DNA of 64,000 nucleotides, taken from Sphingobacterium sp. lm-10. Its GTDB lineage: Bacteria > Bacteroidota > Bacteroidia > Sphingobacteriales > Sphingobacteriaceae. The stretch covers positions 310,001 through 374,000 of the forward strand of contig NZ_JAMJWC010000001.1 in the NCBI RefSeq assembly GCF_023554555.1, given 5' to 3'. The position numbers were made by a program, and so were the translations under genes. Below the pieces are notes generated by a model. The model worked only from the letters and a program-made list of their open reading frames with translations. It had not been told where the DNA came from and made no database searches. The first letter of the stretch is position 1, and the number at the start of each line of letters is the position of its first letter. Positions 8,939 to 20,102 of the stretch are shown here, piece by piece.

Positions 8939-9666
8939 AGCTCCAATATACCCTTGTTCCAGCTATATGGTACATTGTCGATTTTAAATGCGCTGGCCAA
9001 AACAATTTCTTCTAATTTCAAATAATCTAGAAAACCAATTTGATAATCTAGAACCTCAATCGGAGTGGGTATCCAGTCTTGCCTTTTACCCTCTACAATG
9101 AGCACTGATTTTCCTGCTTCACGACTACTAAAGGTATGCGGCAACGGACCTGCAAATTTTCTGGCCTCCTTCCAGTTGTCAAAGGGAGATCCGCTCGGCA
9201 TAGCATGCTCCTTTCCGTCGGAGTTCCACGATAGATGAAAATTAGATTTATTAGAATTAATATGCTGTATGTTGCCTGTAGAAGATCTATTTATATCTAT
9301 GTGCTCGTATTGGTAATGCGTAAATAGGTTGCCTAGAAAAGTCATCTTCCAGGTATCAGTTTGAGATTTTAAGATATACAAGCCACGAAGGCGTTTGCCT
9401 GCCCGATTAGTGTATCGAACAAAAATTCGATAGCCAATTAGAAAAAAATTATGCCCCATCCATCCAGGAAAAATGGCCGGGCGCAAGCGCGAGGTTTGTA
9501 CCAAGGCTACAGCTACAAAAGCCCACTGATCTTGATAGGTATCTAATTGCATCCGTTCGGGTATTAAAGGTTGCAGCTGTTCTTTTGGTACTGCAAAGGT
9601 AAGTACAACGGATTCGTCGAAATGCGCTTTCACCGGAAAGGGGTGATTCTTCAGTTTGCCGATCAT
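8932..9666 (-). CDS. DUF2071 (YqjF-like) protein
   Basis: The 244-residue soluble protein matches the DUF2071 pattern: HPFPVKAHFDESVVLTFAVP at the start, with PEQL-like VPKEQLQPLIPE and a conserved Trp/Phe-rich core (VAVALVQTSRLRP, FFLIGYRIFVRY). The family has an acetoacetate-decarboxylase-like fold and no settled function. It sits between the DoxX-like gene (4-bp overlap) and the methyltransferase gene (7-bp overlap). Linkage with DoxX-like and methyltransferase genes suggests a shared small-molecule or stress role, but that is inference only. Confidence 0.75.
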   Translation of the reverse strand: MIGKLKNHPFPVKAHFDESVVLTFAVPKEQLQPLIPERMQLDTYQDQWAFVAVALVQTSRLRPAIFPGWMGHNFFLIGYRIFVRYTNRAGKRLRGLYILKSQTDTWKMTFLGNLFTHYQYEHIDINRSSTGNIQHINSNKSNFHLSWNSDGKEHAMPSGSPFDNWKEARKFAGPLPHTFSSREAGKSVLIVEGKRQDWIPTPIEVLDYQIGFLDYLKLEEIVLASAFKIDNVPYSWNKGILELW

Positions 9667-10055
9667 ATTCTTTTCCTTTTTTCTTTAGCTTTTAACACAA
9701 ATCCCCAATAGTAGATTACCCCACAGAATATACTGGCATACACTATGTTCATGTAACCCCAAAGCAATAAGTCTGGGACAAGGAGAGCCTCCAATAGATT
9801 CATGGATAAGATGATCGTTATTTGGCCGATCGCATTCAATCGTGATTGATAGCCCGAACATATCCAAATCGCCATAATAATTTCTGCAATACCAATGAAT
9901 AGGGTAAATTCTCTGGAAAATGGTGCACCTAAGATTGCAGCAACAATCCTTTCATGTCTGGGTACAAGATCTAGCACTTTGCAGAGCAAACCATTAACAA
10001 GCCAAATTCCCGCGATGAGATAGGTTAGAATAGGATATAAAGAAATATTTCTCAC
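9663..10055 (-). CDS. DoxX-like membrane protein
   Basis: A 130-residue four-helix membrane protein of the DoxX-like group: helix one contains YLIAGIWLVNGLLCKVLDLVPRHE, the pattern seen in DoxX_3 proteins, and later helices contain IGIAEIIMAIWICSG. It is the first gene of the 10.06-7.79 kb operon and overlaps the DUF2071 start by 4 bp. DoxX relatives are linked to redox stress in some bacteria, but no role is established for this subgroup. Confidence 0.75.
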   Translation of the reverse strand: MRNISLYPILTYLIAGIWLVNGLLCKVLDLVPRHERIVAAILGAPFSREFTLFIGIAEIIMAIWICSGYQSRLNAIGQITIILSMNLLEALLVPDLLLWGYMNIVYASIFCGVIYYWGFVLKAKEKRKRI

Positions 10056-10169
10056 TGTTTATCACGATGCTATAGCAGATAATTCTATTAGATCTGGGTA
10101 GAGATCGTCTTAAAGCTAATAAAAACTGGTGAGCTGTACAATTAACTTTACTTACATAGTGACAATTAT

Positions 10170-11069
10170 TTATAGTTTCTTTCGATACTCATTTGGGGTA
10201 ATGCCGAGGCGTTGTTTGAATAAACGGGTGAAATGTTGTGGATACTTAAAACCCAACTCTGAAGAGATAAGCTGGATAGATTTTTCAGGATCGTACATCT
10301 TCATTTTAGCCCTATCCATCAGCTTATTCTGGATATATTCTTGTGCCGATTTTCCGGTTTCTTTCTTAATCAAATCTCCAAAATAGTTGGGAGACATGTG
10401 CAGCTTTTCTGCAAAATAGGCAACGGCCGGTAGGCCATACTCTAGAGCGAGATCAGCAGTGAAATAATCATTGAGCAGTTTCTCGAATTGCACCAAAACC
10501 CCCTTGTTTACATTTTCACGTGTGATAAATTGTCGATCATAAAAACGCGTACAATAATTCAAAAATAACTCAATATTGGAAATGATCAATTGCTTACTAT
10601 GCTTATCAATGGCATGCTCCAATTCGAATTCAATGTTCGTAAAACAATCCATGATCACCTTGCGTTCGGTCTCTGATAAATGAAGTGCTTCATGCACTCT
10701 GTAAGAGAAAAAATGATAGCGATCTATCTGCTTCCCTAAGGTAGTACCTGCCAACAAATCCGGATGAAACACCAATGCTAACCCTTGTGGATGGTAATAT
10801 TCTTCGCTATGCTGACCAATCACTTGCCCAGGTGCCAGAAAAATCAGCGATCCTTCTTCGTAATCGTAATTAGCCAAACCATAGCGCAAATCTCCGCAGT
10901 GAATCTTCTTCAAAAAAACGGTATAAAAGTCGTAACGCAGCTTGCGATTATGCCGTGGTTCTGCTTTGTCCAGATATACAATACTTACCAACGGATGCCG
11001 TGTGCCGTTGTTGTTGAATGCATTGTATTTGGTGACCGAGTCAAAATGATGTATCTCTTCCATTGCCAA
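10170..11069 (-). CDS. AraC-family transcriptional regulator
   Basis: The first 190 residues form a cupin-like ligand domain (YDFYTVFLKKIHCGDLRY, LIFLAPGQVIGQ), and the last 100 residues carry the two AraC helix-turn-helix motifs, PAVAYFAEKLHMSPNYFGDLIK and IQLISSELGFKYPQHFTRLFK, ending GITPNEYRKKL. The layout and length (299) are typical. It is divergent from the aldo-keto reductase gene, with 163 bp between the starts, so it probably controls that gene and possibly itself. The inducer is unknown. Confidence 0.9.
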   Translation of the reverse strand: MAMEEIHHFDSVTKYNAFNNNGTRHPLVSIVYLDKAEPRHNRKLRYDFYTVFLKKIHCGDLRYGLANYDYEEGSLIFLAPGQVIGQHSEEYYHPQGLALVFHPDLLAGTTLGKQIDRYHFFSYRVHEALHLSETERKVIMDCFTNIEFELEHAIDKHSKQLIISNIELFLNYCTRFYDRQFITRENVNKGVLVQFEKLLNDYFTADLALEYGLPAVAYFAEKLHMSPNYFGDLIKKETGKSAQEYIQNKLMDRAKMKMYDPEKSIQLISSELGFKYPQHFTRLFKQRLGITPNEYRKKL

Positions 11070-11232
11070 GGGTTTTTATTGATACGAATTTAACATATAA
11101 AACTTAAGGCCAATACATTGGTGTTAACAATCAGTAATATAGGTAACTATTCCAGTAATTTATGTAAAAAAATAGCGTTGGAACTTGCCGAACTTTATGT
11201 TTTAATTTAATCACGATAAGCTTTTGTTTACT

Positions 11233-12353
<1,121 letters not shown>

Positions 12354-12357
<4 letters not shown>

Positions 12358-12842
12358 AAATCTTTATCGTACGAGCGATTCCAGTGATTATTTCTATCCA
12401 TTGGAGTCGCTTTTACTTTGTATTCTAGCCGGATCCCATTAAGTCTACGCTGCTTGATGCGTTTGTTTACCTCATCTATATAAGCTATGTCTACTATTTC
12501 AAACAAACCAAATCGAGAGCCTATCAAATCTTTGTCGGCCGGATCTTCATCTACCAACTTAAACGTGTAAAAGCAACTCAGGTAATCTTTCCAGAAGAAA
12601 ATAGGGTTATCTTCTTTATCTAGATAGCTATCTTCTGCATAGCAAAGTTCATCATGAACTTCGAAATAGTTCGCCAAGAGGATATTGGTCTTTGCCACAA
12701 AATCCTGAGCTGTCTGCTCGTCTTCGATAGGCATAAAGGAAATAATATCTCCTTCTTCTAATTGATCGTACATAGACCGATTATTGAAAGAGTCAATCAT
12801 CGAAGGTAACAGATCCACCACATTGTTGAACATTTTCTTCAT
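12354..12842 (-). CDS. Hypothetical acidic protein (162 aa)
   Basis: I do not recognise this soluble, acidic protein (many Asp/Glu, e.g. DQLEEGD, EDEQTAQDF, EDSYLDKED). It has no signal or membrane segment. Its stop shares bases with the stop of the convergent aldo-keto reductase gene. A TACCTTTG -7 element ends only five bases before the start codon, suggesting a transcript with almost no leader. Confidence 0.65.
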
Positions 12843-12846
12843 AACA

Positions 12847-12854
12847 CAAAGGTA
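12847..12854 (-). promoter_or_regulatory. -7 element (TACCTTTG), near-leaderless promoter
   Basis: On the minus strand 12854-12847 reads TACCTTTG, matching TAnnTTTG. The start codon ends at 12842, so transcription would begin at or next to the ATG. Confidence 0.5.
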
Positions 12855-12890
12855 AAAACTATGTGCACAAAAAGCAGCACGCCGAGTAGT

Positions 12891-13958
12891 TTAAGTAATC
12901 TTAAGGTAGCGCTTCCTCAAATACTTTCTTACGGGTATATCTACGGCCTTCATGATGATATAAGCAAAAACTATCAATCCAATGCTGCCGCCGACCACTA
13001 TCAAAGGGAGTAGGTCTTCTCGGAATGCCTCACTTTGCAGGTAATCGCCGAAAATCCACATAGCTGCATAATGCGTCATATAAAGTGGGTAGGATATTGC
13101 ACCAAGAAAAGCACTTACAGATTGGGTAGATTTTGGAGTCGTTGTGCCGGCACCAAGCGCGACAATTAATGGAAAGAGAAATAGGACGATCAGAGATTCG
13201 ATCAGCCAGTTGAGCGAAGTAAAGGGCATGATTACTGCAAGAACCAGTAATAGGATAGGAACGATATAACCCAATTGATTCTTGAAGACCCATTGCTTAC
13301 GATAGATCAATAATCCTGCACAGAAAGAATAGGCCAGTCTGATGCCGCCAACTTCCCAGTTATCGATACTCCACCCACCCGCTAAATTGCCGTAAGAATA
13401 ACTCACATATACCAAAGCCAATGCCGCTAGTGCAGCGAGCACAAAAAGATGTTTTGCAGTAATGCGTACTAGCACGAATGCATAGATGATGTTAGCTACA
13501 TATTCCCAAAATAATGACCATGCCGGCGCATTTAGACTAAAAAGATTAAATGCTTTTTCTTCCAAGACAGGATAGGGGATAAGGAATATGGAGTAGATGA
13601 AAAGCTGGATATTTTCTGTAGTATTACCATTATGTGCGGTGTGGTATGGCGCCCAAAGTAGGCCTATTAAACCCAATACCGACCCTACAATTACTAATGG
13701 TTGCAAACGAATGAGGCGTAAGGTGAAAAAATCACGTAGACGCATTGTTTTCAGCCTTTCATCGTAGGCATAGCCCATGACAAAACCGGATAAACAAAAG
13801 AAGAAATCTACCGCAAGAAAACCATGACCAATCACGTTGTCCTCAAATTGTGGAAATATCCACTCCATAAAATGAAACACGACAATCGCTATTGCGGCTA
13901 TGCCACGTAGTCCATCTAATGCCAGAAAATGCTGTTTTTGCATCGGTATAGTTTGCAA
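12891..13958 (-). CDS. Acyltransferase 3 family membrane protein (OafA/YrhL type)
   Basis: A polytopic membrane protein (355 residues, about ten helices) with the family's N-terminal signature LDGLRGIAAIAIVVFHF, in which the His is the conserved catalytic residue, and FFCLSGFVMG soon after. Such proteins acylate (usually O-acetylate) sugars of surface polysaccharides or other extracytoplasmic acceptors. There is no fused SGNH domain. It lies alone between the acidic hypothetical gene and the divergent phytochrome gene, so its acceptor cannot be inferred from context. Confidence 0.88.
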   Translation of the reverse strand: MQTIPMQKQHFLALDGLRGIAAIAIVVFHFMEWIFPQFEDNVIGHGFLAVDFFFCLSGFVMGYAYDERLKTMRLRDFFTLRLIRLQPLVIVGSVLGLIGLLWAPYHTAHNGNTTENIQLFIYSIFLIPYPVLEEKAFNLFSLNAPAWSLFWEYVANIIYAFVLVRITAKHLFVLAALAALALVYVSYSYGNLAGGWSIDNWEVGGIRLAYSFCAGLLIYRKQWVFKNQLGYIVPILLLVLAVIMPFTSLNWLIESLIVLFLFPLIVALGAGTTTPKSTQSVSAFLGAISYPLYMTHYAAMWIFGDYLQSEAFREDLLPLIVVGGSIGLIVFAYIIMKAVDIPVRKYLRKRYLKIT

Positions 13959-14165
13959 TTACCCCTGAATCGGCATCCGACTATTGGTTTGCCGTGCAGT
14001 GAGTTTTTTATGTTTTTCCGAAGGAATAATATCTCCAAATATAATAAAGATTAAAGACAGGCCTAACAAGGTAAAGATAAGGAAGTGTAATGTTTGACAA
14101 ACCTAATTTTTAACATTATTTTCCTACCTTGCTTTATATTTAAGACTTTTAGCGTTTCACACTTA

Positions 14166-15662
14166 ATGGGCAAGAACAATTTCGACTCCGAATTTTGCGG
14201 AGCTCTACCTATACACCACATTAATACTATTCAGCCTTATGGAGCAATTTTAGTTATTGATAAAGAACGGTACGCCATTGTTCAAACGACGACAAATGCA
14301 GCCGAGAAAATAGGTTTCGATCATAAAGAGATTATCGGTAAGACACTTGGAGAGCTATGTAACCTTTCGGCAGAGCAACTACGAGATACGCTGGGACTAC
14401 AGGCTCCGAAAACAGATGCCTATACATTACAAATTGGCGAGAAAGCTTATTACGCATTAGTACATGAGCAGGCCGACTATTTTGTTGTGGAGCTTCAGGA
14501 GAAAATGGCCAATAAGCGGATGGCTGACGGCTTGAAAGATATCAAAAATTTGATGTTGGCATTGGAAGGTGCTAATAGCCTACCACAAGTGTGTGACTTG
14601 ATCGTATCAGAGCTCAAGCAAATGCTGGGCATCGATGGTGTTATGATGTACCAATTTGATGATGACTGGAACGGTACGGTGATTTCGGAGCAAAAGAGTA
14701 ATGGATTGGAGAACTATCTAGGCGTCACTTTCCCTGCTTCGGATGTGCCAAAGCAAGCACGTGAACTTTACTTGAAAAATCCGCTTCGGTTAATACCAGA
14801 CCGTACATATACACCCGCACGGTTGTTTCCAGTGATTAATCCTCTTACTAATTCCTTTACTAACCTGTCTTCCTGTCATCTTCGTGGTGTGGCAGATGTA
14901 CATCTTGAATACATGGCCAATATGAAGATGTGCGGTTCCCTATCGATCCGTGTAATTCATAATGGTAATCTATGGGGACTAATCTCCTGTAATCATACAT
15001 CAGCATACCATCTTACGTTTGATGAAAGTGCTAACTTTGGGCTGCTATCAAACGTTATTTCTAATAAAATTTCTTCGATCATCAATGCGAATGAATATCA
15101 ATTTATTTCGAAGATGCAGACCGATCGCAATGCTATTGTGGATGCAATATATAGTACGGGATCAGTAACAAAAGGTATTTTTGGAGAGGGAGAGTCGAAG
15201 GTATCTCTATTAACCTTATTCCATGCAACTGGGGCTGTACTATTTAGTGGCGGGAAGCAGTACGTACATGGGCAAGTGCCTGATGCTAACTTTCTAGACA
15301 ATCTGATCCTGTGGTTACAGGCTAAAGATATCGACAAAATCTATACGACGCATCATTTGGCTGGTGTGATGGAAGAGTCTGCACAGTTTAGTGAGATCGC
15401 CAGCGGTATGTTGGTTATTCCGATATCATCCTTTTCTCCCGACTATATTGTTTGTTTCCGTCCAGAAGTAATAAAAACTATTGAGTGGGGAGGAAATCCA
15501 CATCATGCCATCAATTTCGAAGATAATGGACTGACCTATCATCCGCGCCATTCTTTCAAAATCTGGATGGAGACGGTAAATCAAATAGCGCAGCCTTGGC
15601 ATGAGCAGGAGATTCAGATTGCCAATACCATACGAAGCTTCCTTTTGGAATTTAAATCATAA
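14166..15662 (+). CDS. Phytochrome photosensory core (PAS-GAF-PHY), no kinase domain
   Basis: From the ATG at 14166 the protein is 498 residues and is a complete bacteriophytochrome sensor module. The expected biliverdin-binding Cys is at residue 11 in front of PIH..TIQPYG. The GAF domain has PASDVP (190-195, Asp 193) and the chromophore-pocket His residues at 246 (DVHLEYM) and 277 (SCNH). The PHY domain has the tongue motifs FRPE..EWGG (431-443) and PRHSF (460-464). It ends there, with no HisKA or HATPase output. The in-frame ATG at 14094 would add an unrelated hydrophobic stretch, so I reject it. It is 15 bp upstream of a giant CheB-CheR-PAS-kinase gene, its likely output partner. No haem oxygenase gene is in view to make biliverdin. 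Confidence 0.92.
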   Translation: MGKNNFDSEFCGALPIHHINTIQPYGAILVIDKERYAIVQTTTNAAEKIGFDHKEIIGKTLGELCNLSAEQLRDTLGLQAPKTDAYTLQIGEKAYYALVHEQADYFVVELQEKMANKRMADGLKDIKNLMLALEGANSLPQVCDLIVSELKQMLGIDGVMMYQFDDDWNGTVISEQKSNGLENYLGVTFPASDVPKQARELYLKNPLRLIPDRTYTPARLFPVINPLTNSFTNLSSCHLRGVADVHLEYMANMKMCGSLSIRVIHNGNLWGLISCNHTSAYHLTFDESANFGLLSNVISNKISSIINANEYQFISKMQTDRNAIVDAIYSTGSVTKGIFGEGESKVSLLTLFHATGAVLFSGGKQYVHGQVPDANFLDNLILWLQAKDIDKIYTTHHLAGVMEESAQFSEIASGMLVIPISSFSPDYIVCFRPEVIKTIEWGGNPHHAINFEDNGLTYHPRHSFKIWMETVNQIAQPWHEQEIQIANTIRSFLLEFKS

Positions 15663-15677
15663 AATACATATTCCTTC

Positions 15678-18600
15678 ATGGGAAAAAAAATACAGCCCTT
15701 GTCAACGTATGTCGTAGCGATTGGCGCTTCTGCTGGAGGCCTGGAAGCCATACATAATTTCTTTGATCGTATCCCTTCTGATATAGACGTGGCGTACGTA
15801 TTGATACAGCATCTTTCTTCTGATTACAAAAGCCTGTTGGTAGAATTAGTTTCCAAACATACGCATATGAAGGTTATCGAAGCCTCGGAGGGCCAATTGG
15901 TAGAGCCAGCATGCGTTTACGTAATTCCAAATAATAAATTAATCACCATTCAGGATGGTCGCCTTCACCTAGAAAAAAAAGTAGAAAAAGTTCCGAATAA
16001 CGCCATTGATAATTTCTTTTTGAGCCTAGCAAAGGATAAGAAAGAAAAGGCTATAGCGATCGTATTATCTGGAACTGGTAATGATGGCACAAAAGGAATA
16101 GAAGCTATTAAAGATCAGGGCGGATTGGTGATCGCGCAGCAACCCGATACGGCGAAATTCGACAGTATGCCCGTCAATGCCATTGCATCGGGTGTGGTTG
16201 ACTTTGTAGTTCCGACATCAGAGATGTATGATAAAATTACTGGACATATCAATTCTGCCCCTATACGTAAGGTAGAAAGTGGCGGGATTGATGAGCAATA
16301 CCTCGATAAGATATTTGACTTAATCTACGGGCAGACAGGACATGATTTTTCTCTTTATAAAACGCCAACTATATTTCGTCGTATAGGGCGTCGTATGAAA
16401 GAGTTAAATATAGAATTGACCAATGAATATGTAGATTACCTCATTGAAAATCGACAGGAAGTTTCTTTGTTAAGTAAAGACTTCTTGATCGGAGTAACGC
16501 AGTTCTTTCGCGATGAGGCGGCTTTTAATATCGTGAAAAATAAGGTTATTCCAGAAATTATAGCACGAAAGGATGATGGGGATGTCTTAAAAGTATGGAT
16601 TTGTGCATGTAGTACAGGCGAAGAGGTGTATTCCATAGCCATACTAATTGATCAATACTTAAAAACGATCGATAAGCATATTGAAGTAAAGATTTTTGCC
16701 TCTGATATTGATGATGCAAGTCTGGAGATTGCATCTAAAAATAATTACCCTGAATCTTTTGTAAAGTTTATTCCTGAAAATATTCTGGAAGACTATTTTG
16801 TACATGATGGTAAACGCATATCTGTTGTCCCTCACATCCGCAAGCAGGTCGTATTTGCTAAGCATGACGTAATCAAGAGTCCACCGTTTATCAAAAATGA
16901 CTTAATCTGTTGTCGCAATATGCTCATCTACATGAATAACATATTGCAGCAAAAGATATTAACAACCTTTCATTATTCTCTAAATACTGGAGGCTATCTT
17001 TTTCTAGGTCCAAGTGAAACGATTGCGCCAATAAAAGACGGTGTAACCGAGATCAGTGCCAAATGGAAGGTATATCGTAAGAGCGGTGTAATTCCGAGGC
17101 CCAATGAATTTGCTGATGGTATTCGCACGGATAATACTGGCCGCTTTTCGATGCAGGTTAGGCAAAGGGTAAAAGTACCTGCCGAGGAACAGTTTCAACG
17201 ATTTTTAGTTAATCAGTATGGTTACGTAGGTGTATTTATTGATCGTAATTTTGAGGTGCGCGATACGGTAGGAGATTACCGCCGTTTTTTATCTCTTCCT
17301 GATAAAAAGTTAGAGGTTAATCTATTAAAGATGGTTCCCAAAGAATTATCATTCATGTTAAGTAATACGATTCGCTCTGTTTGGAAAGAAAACAAGATGC
17401 AATCGTTGAAACGCGCTAGAGTACGTAGAGGCAACGATGAAGTATATGTCAATATCGATGTTACTCCGGCAAATGAAGAGGTTGGACAGTCTTATACTTT
17501 GGTTGCATTTAAGGAAGTCGAGACGGAGGTGCTTGCGCCGCATTACGTCGTGCCAATCGATGCTAGTGAACAGCAAACGGGTTATGTCATGGAGCTCGAA
17601 AATGAGCTTAATGAAACGCGAAGTAATTTGCAGATCGCCATGGAAGAGATGGAGACTACAAATGAAGAATTGCAATCCAGCAATGAGGAATTACTCTCGG
17701 CCAACGAAGAGCTACAATCTGGTAATGAAGAATTACAATCTCTAAACGAAGAACTTCACACACTTAATGCGGAGCATCAACAAAAAATAAACGAGCTTAT
17801 TGAACTCAATGACGACCTGAATAATTATTTTAAAAGTGTTGATATCGGTCAGATCTTTCTAGGAAAAAATGGGCAAATCAGAAAATTTAACCCAGCGGCC
17901 GTTGAGATGGTCAATCTGATAGAAGCCGATATAGGGCGACCGATTAGCCATATTTCCAACAACATAAAATACGATCATTTCCTTCAGGACATTAATGAAG
18001 CATTAGCTCATTCCGATTATGTGACGGAAAAGGAAATTGAGTTAAGTAACCACCGCATGTGCTTGATGCGGATTTTGCCTTACACACGTGTAGATGGCAA
18101 AAAAGATGGTGTAGTTATCACATTCATTGATATTACCACACTGAATGAGCAAAATAACATCATTGCGGGTGTATTCCGCGCAAGCCTTAGCGCTATCCTG
18201 ATCTTTAAACCAATCCGTACAGACGCGAAAAAAATAGTAGACTTTGAATGTTTGGCAGCCAATAAAATGGCAATGACTATTTCCAATCGTTCTGGAGACT
18301 CTTTATTTGGTCTAAAGCTCAAAAATCAGTTAGCAGATCTTACAGATGCACATTTGATGGATAGATTCAAAGGAATTTATGCCAATGAAGATCATTTGGA
18401 AACCGAAGTTCAGCTTAATAATCAAAATTGGTACATTGTTACTGCATCCAAGATGAGCGATATGCTCGCTGTGACCTATACCGATGTAACGGAGCGCAAG
18501 AAGAATGAACAAAGTCTGAAAAGGAACTTCAATGATTTGGTTCACACGCGGGAGTCACTAAAAGAGTTAAATAATCAGTTAGAGAATCGCGTGAGAGAGC

Positions 18601-20102
18601 GCACTTCTAGCCTGGCGGAAAGTGAAAATCGCTTTAACTTGGTATCTATGGCTACCAATGATACCATTTGGGATTGGGATTTGGTGAATAATACCATCTG
18701 GCGTAATCACAATTTCGACAAGATGTTTGGGTTCGACCGCAATGCGCATTCGGAAAGTACGAGCTTTTGGTATGAACACATTCATCCTGAAGACCGTCAG
18801 CGGGTACGAGAAAGTGTGCATAAAGCCATCAACGAACAAGAAGAAAATTGGTCTGCAGAATATCGCTTTGCAAAAGCAGATGAAAGTTACGTGGAGGTTT
18901 TAGATCGCGGAAGTATACAAGTAGACTCCAATGGTGTTCCGTACCGTATGGTCGGTTCGGTAATCGATGTGACGCGCGTGAAGGAAGCAGAATCCGATAA
19001 GCAAGAACTGAAGGACTATGTATTGCGGCAGCAAAAAGAATTCTATGAGCTTTTTGCGCATGTGCCAGCGCTGATCTCCATTCGGCGTGGTGAGAAACTT
19101 ACCTATGAATATACTAATACAGCATTCGATCAATTTTATGGAGGCTTGTCTTTCAAAAGCTTAGCTACAGATGATGCACATGCAGAAGGGGTAGATAAGC
19201 AATTGTATCAGGCAGATACTAAAATCTTGAAAGAAGGAATAGCAGTATCAGGAAAAGCGCTTGCTATTACCAAATACAATCCCGATGGCAAAGAGATTGG
19301 GAATGCCTGGATGGATTATCTTTTCACGCCGGTTTTCAATGAAAAAGAGGAAATCGATGGGGTTGCTTTCTTTGGCTTTGAAGTATCCGAATTAGTAAAA
19401 GCGCAGCTGGCGACAAAAGATCTCATGCATCGAAAGGATGAATTTATGAGTATAGCCAGCCACGAGCTCAAGACACCGCTGACAAGTTTGAAGGGAATGC
19501 TACAGATCGCATCTCGGTATATCACGATGGAAAAACCCAAGGCTACTATCGAAGAATTCGTGGGTAGAAGCCTGAAACAAACGGATAAATTAACCTTCTT
19601 GATTAATGACTTGCTGGATGTGACTAAGATACACGCCGGTAAGCTCCAATTAAACTATAGCGAGTTTAATATTGCAGAAGTACTGGGTGATCTTGTTAGT
19701 GGTTTGCAAGCGGAAGATCAATCCCTTCATATTGAGGTAGATTCACCAGAAAATATTACGGTTACCGCAGATCAATTTCGTATTGAACAGGTGCTCAGTA
19801 ATTTCCTCTCTAATGCGATCAAATATTCGCCAGATTCGAAAGAAGTGACTGTAAAACTTGTTCTTCAGGAAGAACATAGAGTGTATATATCCGTAATGGA
19901 TAGTGGTATTGGAATTCCAAAAGACAAGCAAAGTTATGTTTTCGACCGATTCTTCCGCGCGGAAGAATCGAATAATTACTCCGGTCTGGGTCTTGGACTG
20001 TATATCTGTAAAGACATTATCGAACGCCATGGCGGAACTATCGGCTTAGATAGTGAAGAAGGGCAGGGCTCTACTTTCTGGTTTACTTTACCAGTAGCAT
20101 AG
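15678..20102 (+). CDS. CheB-CheR-PAS hybrid histidine kinase (1474 aa)
   Basis: Domains in order: CheB methylesterase (about 8-190) with the catalytic triad Ser18 (GASAGG), His45 (IQHLS) and Asp136 (GNDGTKG); CheR methyltransferase (about 220-465) with the SAM loop CACSTGEE at 309-316 and CRNMLIYM at 412-419; a PAS-like region (505-620); a coiled coil with repeated NEELQS-type heptads (636-715); PAS domains at about 716-830, 835-940, 975-1100 and 1115-1240; HisKA with ASHELKTP (His1262); HATPase with NFLSNAIKYS and DSGIGIP, ending in a normal G2 box. It lacks a membrane anchor and a receiver. All catalytic residues look intact. Position 15 bp behind the phytochrome gene suggests it takes the light signal. 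Its methylation targets are unknown. Confidence 0.9.
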   Translation: MGKKIQPLSTYVVAIGASAGGLEAIHNFFDRIPSDIDVAYVLIQHLSSDYKSLLVELVSKHTHMKVIEASEGQLVEPACVYVIPNNKLITIQDGRLHLEKKVEKVPNNAIDNFFLSLAKDKKEKAIAIVLSGTGNDGTKGIEAIKDQGGLVIAQQPDTAKFDSMPVNAIASGVVDFVVPTSEMYDKITGHINSAPIRKVESGGIDEQYLDKIFDLIYGQTGHDFSLYKTPTIFRRIGRRMKELNIELTNEYVDYLIENRQEVSLLSKDFLIGVTQFFRDEAAFNIVKNKVIPEIIARKDDGDVLKVWICACSTGEEVYSIAILIDQYLKTIDKHIEVKIFASDIDDASLEIASKNNYPESFVKFIPENILEDYFVHDGKRISVVPHIRKQVVFAKHDVIKSPPFIKNDLICCRNMLIYMNNILQQKILTTFHYSLNTGGYLFLGPSETIAPIKDGVTEISAKWKVYRKSGVIPRPNEFADGIRTDNTGRFSMQVRQRVKVPAEEQFQRFLVNQYGYVGVFIDRNFEVRDTVGDYRRFLSLPDKKLEVNLLKMVPKELSFMLSNTIRSVWKENKMQSLKRARVRRGNDEVYVNIDVTPANEEVGQSYTLVAFKEVETEVLAPHYVVPIDASEQQTGYVMELENELNETRSNLQIAMEEMETTNEELQSSNEELLSANEELQSGNEELQSLNEELHTLNAEHQQKINELIELNDDLNNYFKSVDIGQIFLGKNGQIRKFNPAAVEMVNLIEADIGRPISHISNNIKYDHFLQDINEALAHSDYVTEKEIELSNHRMCLMRILPYTRVDGKKDGVVITFIDITTLNEQNNIIAGVFRASLSAILIFKPIRTDAKKIVDFECLAANKMAMTISNRSGDSLFGLKLKNQLADLTDAHLMDRFKGIYANEDHLETEVQLNNQNWYIVTASKMSDMLAVTYTDVTERKKNEQSLKRNFNDLVHTRESLKELNNQLENRVRERTSSLAESENRFNLVSMATNDTIWDWDLVNNTIWRNHNFDKMFGFDRNAHSESTSFWYEHIHPEDRQRVRESVHKAINEQEENWSAEYRFAKADESYVEVLDRGSIQVDSNGVPYRMVGSVIDVTRVKEAESDKQELKDYVLRQQKEFYELFAHVPALISIRRGEKLTYEYTNTAFDQFYGGLSFKSLATDDAHAEGVDKQLYQADTKILKEGIAVSGKALAITKYNPDGKEIGNAWMDYLFTPVFNEKEEIDGVAFFGFEVSELVKAQLATKDLMHRKDEFMSIASHELKTPLTSLKGMLQIASRYITMEKPKATIEEFVGRSLKQTDKLTFLINDLLDVTKIHAGKLQLNYSEFNIAEVLGDLVSGLQAEDQSLHIEVDSPENITVTADQFRIEQVLSNFLSNAIKYSPDSKEVTVKLVLQEEHRVYISVMDSGIGIPKDKQSYVFDRFFRAEESNNYSGLGLGLYICKDIIERHGGTIGLDSEEGQGSTFWFTLPVA

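Noticed and set aside
14094-14165. Upstream ATG start for the phytochrome gene
   Set aside because: It would add 24 hydrophobic residues in front of the family N-terminus, where the chromophore Cys is expected about ten residues from the start.
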